Made by a program: the position numbers and the translations under genes. Source: an uncultured Eubacterium sp. (GTDB lineage Bacteria; Bacillota; Clostridia; Lachnospirales; Lachnospiraceae). From it: DNA of 64,000 bases. Where the stretch lies: NCBI GenBank assembly GCA_910584795.1, contig CAJUBZ010000010.1:1-64000 (forward strand), in the 5' to 3' direction. The notes below the pieces were generated by a model that made no database searches, was not told where the DNA came from, and worked only from the letters and a program-made list of their open reading frames with translations. Shown here one piece after another: positions 17,306 to 26,005 of the stretch (positions within the stretch are counted from its first letter, which is position 1; each line of letters opens with the position of its first letter).

Positions 17306-18550
17306 ATGAGAAAACCAGAACTATTAGTACCGGCAAGTAGCCTGGAAGTTTTAAAAACAGCTGTCAGATATGGTGCTGATGCAGTTTATATTGGTGGAGA
17401 AGTTTTTGGACTGAGGGCAAAGGCGAAAAACTTTTCGCTGGAAGAGATGACAGAAGGTGTAGTATATGCTCATCAGTATGGAGTGAAAGTGTATGTAACA
17501 GCTAATATTTTGGCTCATAATGCAGATATTGAGCCGGTGAAGGCATATTTTAACGATTTAAAAAAAGTAAAGCCGGATGCACTGATTATTTCTGACCCGG
17601 CAGTTTTTATGATTGCAAAAGAAATTTTGCCGGATATGGAGCTGCATGTAAGTACTCAGGCTAACAATACAAACTATGGAACATATAATTTCTGGTATGG
17701 ATTAGGTGCAAAACGTGTAGTATCTGCCAGAGAGTTATCTATACATGAAATTAAAGAAATCCGAAACAATATACCAGAAGATATGGAAATTGAAACTTTT
17801 ATTCATGGTGCAATGTGTATATCTTATTCCGGAAGATGTCTCCTCAGTAGTTTTATGACAGGACGGGATGCGAATAAGGGGGCATGCACTCATCCATGCC
17901 GTTGGAAATATGCAGTTATGGAGGAAAGCAGACCCGGAGAATATATGCCGATAGAAGAAAATGAACGTGGAACCTATATTTTTAATTCCAAAGATTTGTG
18001 TATGATAGAATATATTCCTGAATTAATAAATGCAGGAATTGACAGCTTTAAGATAGAAGGAAGAATGAAGACAGCATTGTATGTTGCTACGGTTGCGAGA
18101 ACATACAGAATGGCAGTTAATGATTATTTAGAGAACCCGGACAAGTATCAGGAAAATATACCTAAGTATAAAGAATTCATTTCTCAGTGTACATACAGAC
18201 AGTATACAACAGGATTTTTCTTTGGAAAGCCAGATGAGACGACACAGATTTATGATAGCAATGTGTACGAGAGAGAATATGTTTATCTTGGAATTATAGG
18301 TGAAAGAGTTTCTGAAAACGAATATAGATTAGAGCAGAAAAACAAATTTTATGTGGGACAGACCATTGAAATCATGAAAGCCGATGGCAATGATATAGAA
18401 GTGCAGGTAGTATGCATAAAGGATGAAGAAGGAAATGAAATGGAAAGTTGTCCACATCCAAAACAGCAGTTAATTATAAATCTTGGTATGGAACTTGAAA
18501 CAGGTGATATACTTAGGGTAAAAAGTGAAGAGAAGCAGGTAAACAGTTAA
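17306..18550 (+). CDS. U32 family peptidase, TrhP-like tRNA hydroxylation protein
   Basis: 414 residues. Motifs: ELLVPASSLEVLKTAVRYGADAVYIGG start of the TIM-like fold (quoted in part: AVRYGADAVYIGG), HGAMCISYSGRCLLSS, NKGACTHPCRW with the cysteines of an iron-sulfur cluster, and FKIEGRMKT. Homologues (TrhP, YrrO) form 5-hydroxyuridine at tRNA position 34. Its neighbour resembles the methyltransferase that completes mo5U. ATG 17306 has AGAGGAA upstream; GTG/ATG starts nearer 17246 lack one. Confidence 0.88.
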   Translation: MRKPELLVPASSLEVLKTAVRYGADAVYIGGEVFGLRAKAKNFSLEEMTEGVVYAHQYGVKVYVTANILAHNADIEPVKAYFNDLKKVKPDALIISDPAVFMIAKEILPDMELHVSTQANNTNYGTYNFWYGLGAKRVVSARELSIHEIKEIRNNIPEDMEIETFIHGAMCISYSGRCLLSSFMTGRDANKGACTHPCRWKYAVMEESRPGEYMPIEENERGTYIFNSKDLCMIEYIPELINAGIDSFKIEGRMKTALYVATVARTYRMAVNDYLENPDKYQENIPKYKEFISQCTYRQYTTGFFFGKPDETTQIYDSNVYEREYVYLGIIGERVSENEYRLEQKNKFYVGQTIEIMKADGNDIEVQVVCIKDEEGNEMESCPHPKQQLIINLGMELETGDILRVKSEEKQVNS

Positions 18551-18569
18551 ATAATTTATATCTGTAGAT

Positions 18570-18604
18570 ACGAAAAACGGACATTCAGTCCGTTTTTTTC
18601 GTGT
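18570..18604 (+). terminator. strong rho-independent terminator
   Basis: ACGAAAAACGGAC and GTCCGTTTTTTTCGT form a long stem around ATTCA with the T run built into the 3' arm. It ends the thiI-to-U32 transcription block. Confidence 0.92.
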
Positions 18605-18671
18605 ATAGTACAGGCACGATAAAATCATATTTTGCATAATATAGAACTAAGTATGTCGAGAGGTGCGAAGT

Positions 18672-19307
18672 GTGAAGACTTTTTTGGAACCTTTAACACC
18701 AGCAGAAGAGAGAGAATGTGTGGAAAGGTTTAAGCAGGGAGATAAAGAAGCAAAGGACATACTCATTGAAAGAAATTTAAGACTGGTGGCTCATATTGCA
18801 AAAAAATACTATAGTGAAAATCGTGACAATGAAGATTTGATTTCTATTGGAATTGTAGGACTTATCAAAGCGGTGAATACTTATAATCCATCTAAAGGAA
18901 ACAGATTAGTAACTTATGCCTCAAAGTGTATTGAAAATGAATTATTGATGATGCTGAGAAGTGAACGGAAAAGAAATAAAGAAGTTTCGTTAAATGAGCC
19001 TATAGGAATGGATAAAGAAGGAAATACAATTAGTCTGATGGACGTTGTGGAAAATGATGAAATTGATACTTTAGATAAAATGGAAAAAGCTGAAGATATT
19101 GTCAGAGTGAGAAAATATGTAGATGCTGTACTGACAGATAGAGAAAAAGAAATTATAGTGAGAAGATATGGATTAAACGGGGCAGCTCCAGTTACTCAGA
19201 AAAAAGTAGGAACTGATATGGGAATATCCAGAAGTTATGTAAGCAGAATTGAAAAAAAAGCCTTAGAAAAATTAAAAAAAGCCTTTGACAACACATATAT
19301 TGCGTGA
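18672..19307 (+). CDS. sigK: sporulation sigma factor SigK-like
   Basis: RNA polymerase sigma factor of about 211 residues: region 2 (RNLRLVAHIAKKY, EDLISIGIVGLIKAVNTY, YASKCIENELLMMLR) and region 4 (LTDREKEIIVRRYGL, ISRSYVSRIEKKALEKL). It matches the mother-cell late sigma factor SigK and is unbroken, without the skin element seen in Bacillus and Clostridioides. GTG 18672 is chosen because AGAGGTG (about 18659-18664) precedes it. Its presence points to a spore-forming lineage. Confidence 0.85.
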   Translation: MKTFLEPLTPAEERECVERFKQGDKEAKDILIERNLRLVAHIAKKYYSENRDNEDLISIGIVGLIKAVNTYNPSKGNRLVTYASKCIENELLMMLRSERKRNKEVSLNEPIGMDKEGNTISLMDVVENDEIDTLDKMEKAEDIVRVRKYVDAVLTDREKEIIVRRYGLNGAAPVTQKKVGTDMGISRSYVSRIEKKALEKLKKAFDNTYIA

Positions 19308-19362
19308 TATATTTACCTATAATTAGTTGCTCTTTAGAATAGGAATATTGGAGGAGCATGCT

Positions 19363-20466
19363 ATGGTATGTAGAATAAATTGTGCTGCTATAACCGGTGT
19401 AGAGGTGTTGCCGGTTGTGGTAGAAACAGATATATGTAATGGCCTGCCATCTTTTGATATGGTAGGTCTTTTGTCGTCTGATATCAAGGAATCCAGAGAG
19501 CGTGTGAGAACTGCCATAAGAAATTCAGGTTTTGTCCTGCCTCCCAAGAGGATAACAATTAGTTTTTCTCCGGGAAATATAAGAAAGACAGGAACACATT
19601 TTGATCTGTCTGTGGCAGTATCTATACTATATGCATTAGAGATTGTGCAATGTGGCTTAGAGGATAAAATGTTCATAGGAGAACTGGGGTTAGATGGAAA
19701 AGTGATTTCGGTAAACGGAGTTCTGCCAATGGTACTTTATGCCCTTGATAAAGGAATAAAAAAGTGTTTTGTATCTAAAGAGAATTTAGGGGAGTGCAGA
19801 TGTATAGAGGAATTAGATGTTATTGGTGTTGAAAGTCTCAATCAGTTGGTAATGATGTTAAATTCGAGGCAATATTATATAGAAGAAACATCTAAATTAA
19901 AGCAGGAATTGATAGAATGTGAGAAAGATGATTTTAAGTATATTAAAGGACAAATACAGGCAAGAAAAGCGGCAGAGATTGCAGCTGCAGGTATGCATAA
20001 TTTATTGCTTGTAGGAACTCCGGGAACTGGAAAGACAGCTATAGCTAAGGCAGTTCCGGGAATTTTGCCGGATATGACAAAAGAGGAGAGAATTGAAATA
20101 TCAAAAATTCAAAGTATTGCAGGAACACTTAATGGAAGTATGGTAAAAAAGAGGCCTTTTCGCAACCCTCATCATACGACTACAGTAACAGCACTGACAG
20201 GGGGAGGTTCTGTGCCGAAACCAGGAGAACTTACATTGGCACATGGCGGTGTACTTTATATGGACGAGTTCCCGGAGTTTTCAAGGAATGTTATGGAAGC
20301 ATTAAGGCAGCCTTTAGAAGATAAACAGGTAGTGGTTTCAAGGGTAGGAGGTACCTTTTATTTTCCTTCAGATTTTATGCTGCTTGCAGCAATGAAAATC
20401 TCAACGTATATGTTTGCACAATTAAACGATAGGGTTTATAAATACTATTATAACTGCAGTTTTTAA
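19363..20466 (+). pseudogene. comM: comM/yifB Mg-chelatase-like ATPase, truncated by integration
   Basis: Normally a hexameric AAA+ helicase of about 500 residues that extends D-loops in natural transformation. Present here: the Lon-like N-terminal domain (GLPSFDMVGL, SPGNIRKTGTHFDLSVA), Walker A GTPGTGKTAIAKA and Walker B YMDEFPEFS. After FMLLAAM (residue 344, base 20394) the expected NPCPCGYY is missing and 23 unrelated codons follow to a stop at 20466. The C-terminal domain is absent, so the gene is inactive unless the element excises. GGAGGAG precedes ATG 19363. Confidence 0.93.
20383..20397. mobile_element. attL junction of the integrated element within comM
   Basis: Homology to comM ends at GCAGCAATGAA (about 20386-20396), exactly where the gene's invariant AAMNPCP segment should begin. 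This boundary is inferred from protein conservation; the matching attR and the rest of comM lie outside the window. Confidence 0.7.
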
Positions 20467-20960
20467 ATAGAAAAAATTTGTGTGCTTATTTGCTCTTTGA
20501 TGTGCGTCAAAGTGTTAAAAATCATACAAGATTGTTTTAACTAGAGATTTTGAAAATCAGCAGATAGTTATAAGTAAAACAAAGAATTAAAATGGAATAA
20601 AAATTGTGTAGGGTATCATTGAAGTAGAAAGGGTGGAATGGTTCAAGTAGAGATTTTGTTATTGCCATATATAGCAAATTTAGTTATGAGAATGACACCC
20701 TATTAACGATAGGAGACAAACGATAATTGTTATCATTAAGGGGGAGATAGAATAGAAAAGTGAGAACAAATGATATGAAGAAAAAGATAATGTTTGTTGC
20801 AGTGAAGGTAAGTTAGTACAAAGAGAGTATTTTCTTGTCCTTGATATATTGAGTAATAGATAGTAAAACGACAATCTTTTGCAAGTACTTATTATGATAG
20901 ATTAGTTGCTGTAAAATTATTATCAATAATTTAGAGGGCATTATGTATGACTATTCAATC
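20467..20960. other. gene-free AT-rich left end of the element
   Basis: About 500 bases without a credible gene. I see an inverted repeat CTTTGA-TGTGCG-TCAAAG (20495-20512) that includes a GCGTC, a small GATAA-TTG-TTATC palindrome near 20724, and two copies of TAGAGATTTTG (near 20542 and 20650). These could be recombinase or regulator sites of the element end; nothing is proven. Confidence 0.5.
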
Positions 20961-20963
20961 CAA

Positions 20964-20993
20964 AAAAAGGCGTCAAAATATTGACGCCTTTTT
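20964..20993. terminator. bidirectional hairpin made of GCGTC/GACGC
   Basis: Arms of 13 perfect base pairs (20964-20976 and 20981-20993) around AATA, with A and T tracts on the two sides, so it could terminate from either direction. It contains GCGTC (20970-20974) and GACGC (20983-20987), and its right arm holds the -35 box of the R-M promoter. A dual role as operator and terminator is inferred. Confidence 0.85.
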
Positions 20994-21009
20994 GGGGCTA
21001 TGCTATCAT
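20981..21009 (+). promoter_or_regulatory. promoter of the LlaJI-like operon, overlapping its own target sites
   Basis: TTGACG (20981-20986), 17-nt spacer, TATCAT (21004-21009) with an extended -10 TG (TGCTATCAT). The -35 box is part of GACGC (20983-20987). Methylation or methyltransferase binding at this site could therefore set operon expression. Confidence 0.8.
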
Positions 21010-21048
21010 GTAAATGACGATTAGTTATAATACGAAAAGAGGTAATGT

Positions 21049-22443
21049 ATGAACGATTATAGTAATTTCAAGTTATGGCTTGCAGATAAAAATTACGGGA
21101 TGAAAACAATTAGTAATATAGTTTCGCGCTTTAAGAGAGCAAATAATATATTGGAGTGGGTTAATGATAATGTATATTTGTTCAATCTTGAACAAATGGA
21201 CGAATTTAATATACTTTCAACGACAGTCCGCTCTCAGATAAAGAAAGCAGTAAAACTGTATGCAGAATTTATAAACACACAAGATGAACTTTTAAAGAAT
21301 GAAGGAAAAGATAATATGAAAGTACTGTCATTGTTTGCTAATATCGGTGTAGCTGAGGCTTATTTAAAACAAGTTGGTTTTGATGTAGTAGTGGCTAACG
21401 AATTGATTGAAAGAAGGGCTATATTATATTCTAAAATATATCCTGAAACACATATGATTTGTGGGGATATAACGGATGTTAATGTATATAATACAATTAT
21501 TAAAGAGTCAAAAGATAGACAAGTAGATATAATTATGGCAACACCACCTTGCCAGGGGATGAGTACAGTAGGAAAAAAACTAGAAGATGATGTGAGAAAT
21601 AGATTAGTTTGTCAAGTTATAGAAGCGGTAAAAGATATACAACCAAAATATGTGTTAATAGAAAATGTTCCGATGTTCTTTAATACAGAAATAATTGTTA
21701 ACAAAAGGAAAATTAAAATTCCTGATTTGCTTAAAAATGAATTAGGAAGGGATTATAGTATATGTCAAGAAGTTATTGATACAAAAAATTATTCTGTTCC
21801 ACAAACAAGAGAAAGGGCATTAGTATTGATGACTAGAAATGATCAAAAAAGAAAATGGACTATTCCTTTAAAAGATACAAAAATAGTTACGATGAGAGAT
21901 GCCATCGGGAATTTGCCAATGTTGGATCCCTATATAACAGATGTAGATGAGGAAGAACTATTAAAAATTGTTCCTCATTATTATGAAAGGGAAGAACAGG
22001 CAAGAAAAATTTCAAAATGGCATACTCCGCCTCAACATATAAAAAGGCAGGTTGTAGTTATGCAACATACTGCTTCGGGAAATACAGCGTTTGATAATGA
22101 ACATTATTATCCGATCAAAGCAGATGGTAGTGCAGTTAAAGGCTTTAAAAATACATATAAGCGTCAAAATTGGGATACACCAGCGTACACAGTCACAATG
22201 GATAATAGAAAGATATCTTCTCAAAACAATGTTCATCCTGGGAGAAAAGAATATGTTGATAGCGAAGAAAACGATATATATTCGGATGCAAGAGCATTAA
22301 CGTTATATGAATTGATGAAAATCATGAGTATACCAGACGATTGGCCGATACCAGATGATACATCTGAAGCTTTTCTACGTAGAATTATTGGAGAAGGTAT
22401 TCCACCTTTGTTTGTTAAGAAAGTTTTTGAAAATTTAAAGTAG
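21049..22443 (+). CDS. DNA m5C methyltransferase, LlaJI M1-like
   Basis: 464 residues. An N-terminal extension of about 85 residues is all-helical in appearance and may bind DNA. The catalytic domain then starts at VLSLFANIGVAEAYLK (SAM binding), with catalytic Cys168 in TPPCQGMS, ENV at 205-207, and QTRERAL at about 252. It shares clear similarity throughout with the next gene. LlaJI of Lactococcus has two such enzymes, one for each strand of an asymmetric site (GACGC/GCGTC). M1 there also regulates the operon. RBS AAGAGGTAA upstream. Confidence 0.9.
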   Translation: MNDYSNFKLWLADKNYGMKTISNIVSRFKRANNILEWVNDNVYLFNLEQMDEFNILSTTVRSQIKKAVKLYAEFINTQDELLKNEGKDNMKVLSLFANIGVAEAYLKQVGFDVVVANELIERRAILYSKIYPETHMICGDITDVNVYNTIIKESKDRQVDIIMATPPCQGMSTVGKKLEDDVRNRLVCQVIEAVKDIQPKYVLIENVPMFFNTEIIVNKRKIKIPDLLKNELGRDYSICQEVIDTKNYSVPQTRERALVLMTRNDQKRKWTIPLKDTKIVTMRDAIGNLPMLDPYITDVDEEELLKIVPHYYEREEQARKISKWHTPPQHIKRQVVVMQHTASGNTAFDNEHYYPIKADGSAVKGFKNTYKRQNWDTPAYTVTMDNRKISSQNNVHPGRKEYVDSEENDIYSDARALTLYELMKIMSIPDDWPIPDDTSEAFLRRIIGEGIPPLFVKKVFENLK

Positions 22444-22454
22444 GAGAAAAAAGA

Positions 22455-23594
22455 ATGACTAGATTAAGAGGACTATCGTTGTTCGCAAATGTGGGAATTG
22501 CCGAAGCTTATATGAAAGATATAGGTGTGGATATTTTGCTGGCAAATGAAATAGAAGTTGATAGAGCAAAATTTTATCAGCACATATATCCGGAAACAGA
22601 GATGATTTGTGGAGATATTACAAACAATAATGTTAGAAATCAAATAGTTAAGTCTGCAATTGAAAAAAGAATAGATTTTATCATTGCCACACCGCCTTGC
22701 CAGGGGATGAGTGAAGCAGGAAAACGATTAGAATTTGATCCTAGAAATCAATTAATATCATATGCTATAGATGTAATAGAGAGAGTAAATCCAAAATTTG
22801 TTTTATTGGAGAATGTTCCAAAACAATTAACAACTAAAATTAGATTTGGCGAAGAAATAGTATTAATTCCCGAATATATCAAAAATGAGCTTAGTTACAA
22901 TTACAAGTTTAATGAGAATACTCTTGTAATGGCAAAGGATTATGGTGTTCCTCAACTTCGTGAAAGAAATATATTCTTATTAGTTCGTAGGGATCAGAAT
23001 GTTGTGTGGGAATTTCCAGAAAAGCAAAAGGAAGTTACACTTAAAGAAGCAATAGGTATGCTTCCATCGCTAGATCCGTTGCTAAGAGAAGGAATTAAAA
23101 AAACTTTAGAGGTATTTCCAGAATATGAACGTAAGAGGGAGAAAGGTTTAGCAATATCTAAATGGCATTATCCACCAACACATTCATGGAAACAAGTAGA
23201 ATGGATGATGTATACCCCTACAGGAAAATCAGCTATATACAATGAAAAGTATTATCCCCAAAAAGAGGACGGAACCCCTGTTAAGGCACATCATAATAAT
23301 TATCGCAGATTAAAATGGGATATGCCATGTAGAACAATAACACAAAATAATGGTGTTATTTCATCACTTGCATGTGTTCATCCGGGAAGAAAGTATTTAA
23401 GTAAAAATGGTGAAGAATTATATTCAGATGCTAGAGTATTAACTATATATGAATTGTTGATAGTGATGTCTCTACCACTAGATTGGAATATACCGGCTTG
23501 GGCTAGTGAAGGCTTTATTAGAAAAGTTATAGGAGAGGGCATCCCTTCAAAATTAGTGAAAGAGATAATGAAAGTTTTAGTGAATCAGTTATAA
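22455..23594 (+). CDS. DNA m5C methyltransferase, LlaJI M2-like
   Basis: 379 residues, begins directly with the SAM motif LSLFANVGIAEAYMK; catalytic Cys82 in TPPCQGMSEAG, ENV at 119-121, QLRERNIF, and the same C-terminal pattern (HPGRKY, YSDARVLTIYELL) as its upstream neighbour. It lacks the N-terminal extension. The two are paralogues and presumably methylate opposite strands of the same asymmetric target. 11 nt separate them, so they are co-translated. Ribosome site TAGGAG. Confidence 0.9.
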   Translation: MTRLRGLSLFANVGIAEAYMKDIGVDILLANEIEVDRAKFYQHIYPETEMICGDITNNNVRNQIVKSAIEKRIDFIIATPPCQGMSEAGKRLEFDPRNQLISYAIDVIERVNPKFVLLENVPKQLTTKIRFGEEIVLIPEYIKNELSYNYKFNENTLVMAKDYGVPQLRERNIFLLVRRDQNVVWEFPEKQKEVTLKEAIGMLPSLDPLLREGIKKTLEVFPEYERKREKGLAISKWHYPPTHSWKQVEWMMYTPTGKSAIYNEKYYPQKEDGTPVKAHHNNYRRLKWDMPCRTITQNNGVISSLACVHPGRKYLSKNGEELYSDARVLTIYELLIVMSLPLDWNIPAWASEGFIRKVIGEGIPSKLVKEIMKVLVNQL

Positions 23595-23604
23595 GGAGAA
23601 AAGT

Positions 23605-26004
23605 ATGGGAAAAGTAATAATGCCTAAAAATAGTGCAATAGAAGAGGAAATTATAGCAGCCTTGCAAATTTATTATGAAAACGGAGGCTGGATGAAAAAT
23701 AGTGATTTTACTGAACAACTCAAAAAAGTTATTGGAGATGGACAATATCATTCATCTTATACGAAAAAAGTTCAAATGACTTCATATTATGGATTTACTG
23801 AATGGGAAGATTTCTCAAAAAACACCTCGCCAAGAAGAATAACAGAAAGTGGAAAAAGGTTTTATGAAGTATGGATAAAGCATGATTATGACAAAATGCA
23901 TGATGAAATAATGTATTCATTGGAAAATGTGATTTTTGGAAGAAATAATTGTGGCTGTAGTGATTCTGATTCGGATATAGAAATACCACCGTTATTTATT
24001 AGGACTTTGCTCAAGGTATCGTATCTTACATACTCTGAATTTGCATATTTGCTTTGGAAAATGGAAGATCGTGCAACAAATTATTCTGATGCGGTAGAAG
24101 AACTAATACTAAAGAGAAACCAAGGTAATGTTGTTTTAGATGAAACAGCAAAAAAGTATACTGATGCAAAACCCATTATGATGTTAGTTAGATGGAAATT
24201 CTTGCAGGAAGACGGTAAAGTTGGGGGGAGTACAAAAATTGTCTTAAATAAAAGAGTAAAGGAAAGATATGGTTCAAGATTAGACAAATTAAAAATTTAT
24301 AATGTTGATAAATTCATGGAAATAAGAGATGAAAGCTCAAAAATTCTTACACCAGAATGGTTTAGAGAAAAGGCAAAAGAATATCCAACACTAGATGAAG
24401 AAGCGGATCAATTATATATTGATTTTCAAGAAAAGTTTCCCCCAGATTTTTTAGAAAACTTAACGGGGAAAGATCTCTTATCAACAATATTTTTAAATCC
24501 ATATAATAAAGACAATTTATGTCGAATAATGGAGTATGATAAGAAAAATAGAGGGTATTTTGGAAGTATAAAAAGTGGTAGTGCCTCAAAATATGGATTA
24601 TACTATAGTCCAAAAGAAAAATCATGGATAACAGGAACTACACAAAAGCCAGTTCACATTAGTGAAGATGAGGCAATAAATATTGGAACTCAAATTAGAG
24701 ATTATTTAGTAGAAGGCTCAAAAATTTTAGCCGAGTGTGATAATTTAGATACAGTTGATGAATTTTTAAATGTATACACTAGGCTAGTAGATGTGACAGA
24801 TGGCTATATCAATAAAATATGGGTTTTAAAATATTATCATATGATTTATCCAGACTTCTATCCACCAATTTATAGTGAGGGTGCACAAAAAATCGCCTTA
24901 GAGCGAATCGGTCGTGAGATAGGTGCAAATCCTTTCGAACGTTTGGGCGAAATGAAAGAATTTGTAAATGAATGTGAAATTTCTAATGTCATGTTTAATA
25001 AAATTATGTGGTCGATTAATACTGATGAAGAGATGGACGAAGATACGGACGAGGAGGATATAACTGATATGTTGGAATTAAGGACTTGTCTTGAAATTGA
25101 AAGGTTGCCGAGAGTAAATAAGATATTTCCACTTAATTATATTGTATATGGAGCACCGGGAACAGGTAAGACATATTCTATGATTGAGAATGCATTGGCA
25201 ATTATTGATAATATTCCACTTGATGAATTCAGAGCTAATAATACAGATAGAAAAGCGAATGTAAATAGGTATAAAGAGTTAGTTAAAAATGGTCAAATTG
25301 TGTTTACCACATTTCATCAGAATTATGGTTATGAAGAGTTTATTCAAGGTCTTAGACCTGATAAAAACAGCGATACTATGAAATTCAAAATAGTGGACGG
25401 TGTATTTAAGCAAGTTGCGGATAGAGCGTTGAATGATACAGAGAATAATAATTATGTTATTATAATTGATGAAATTAATAGAGCAAATATATCAAAGATA
25501 TTTGGTGAATTGATTACATTAATAGAAGAGGACAAACGTTGGGGAGAACTTAATGAAATGAGTGCAACATTGCAATCGGGTGATGAGTTTGCTGTTCCAA
25601 ATAATCTTTATATTGTTGGAACGATGAATTCTGCAGATAAATCAATTTCTTTAGTTGATGTGGCATTAAGAAGAAGGTTTGATTTTGTGGAGCAAAAGCC
25701 AGATGCAAGGCTTGTGAAAAACAATGTTCTTAAAATGATTTTTGAAAATATAAATGAATCTTTAGTAAATGAACTTGATAGTACAGACCTTTTGGTAGGT
25801 CATTCATATTTTATGAACAAAGAAGAAAAAGATTTATGTAATATTTTGAATAACAATATTATTCCATTATTATATGAATATTTTTACGATAATAGAAAAA
25901 AAGTTGCAAAGATTTTGACAGAGGCAATTAGTAAGGCGGATGCAAAAGTTGAAATTGTGGATGATAAAATTGGAAGATTAAGTGTAAAGGATAAGGTTGA
26001 ATAA
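23605..26004 (+). CDS. McrB-like AAA+ GTPase restriction subunit (LlaJI R1-like)
   Basis: 799 residues. The N-terminal region (about 10-110) looks like an Mrr-type winged-helix domain, followed by a mixed region likely to bind DNA. The motor domain has Walker A GAPGTGKT (516-523), Walker B VIIIDEINRA (618-627) and the McrB signature GTMNSADKS (about 672-680), then an arginine-rich LRRRFDF. It would translocate DNA with the nuclease encoded next. Presence of two cognate methyltransferases in the same operon points to a LlaJI type R-M system and not to a methyl-dependent type IV system. Confidence 0.9.
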   Translation: MGKVIMPKNSAIEEEIIAALQIYYENGGWMKNSDFTEQLKKVIGDGQYHSSYTKKVQMTSYYGFTEWEDFSKNTSPRRITESGKRFYEVWIKHDYDKMHDEIMYSLENVIFGRNNCGCSDSDSDIEIPPLFIRTLLKVSYLTYSEFAYLLWKMEDRATNYSDAVEELILKRNQGNVVLDETAKKYTDAKPIMMLVRWKFLQEDGKVGGSTKIVLNKRVKERYGSRLDKLKIYNVDKFMEIRDESSKILTPEWFREKAKEYPTLDEEADQLYIDFQEKFPPDFLENLTGKDLLSTIFLNPYNKDNLCRIMEYDKKNRGYFGSIKSGSASKYGLYYSPKEKSWITGTTQKPVHISEDEAINIGTQIRDYLVEGSKILAECDNLDTVDEFLNVYTRLVDVTDGYINKIWVLKYYHMIYPDFYPPIYSEGAQKIALERIGREIGANPFERLGEMKEFVNECEISNVMFNKIMWSINTDEEMDEDTDEEDITDMLELRTCLEIERLPRVNKIFPLNYIVYGAPGTGKTYSMIENALAIIDNIPLDEFRANNTDRKANVNRYKELVKNGQIVFTTFHQNYGYEEFIQGLRPDKNSDTMKFKIVDGVFKQVADRALNDTENNNYVIIIDEINRANISKIFGELITLIEEDKRWGELNEMSATLQSGDEFAVPNNLYIVGTMNSADKSISLVDVALRRRFDFVEQKPDARLVKNNVLKMIFENINESLVNELDSTDLLVGHSYFMNKEEKDLCNILNNNIIPLLYEYFYDNRKKVAKILTEAISKADAKVEIVDDKIGRLSVKDKVE

Positions 26005-26005
26005 T

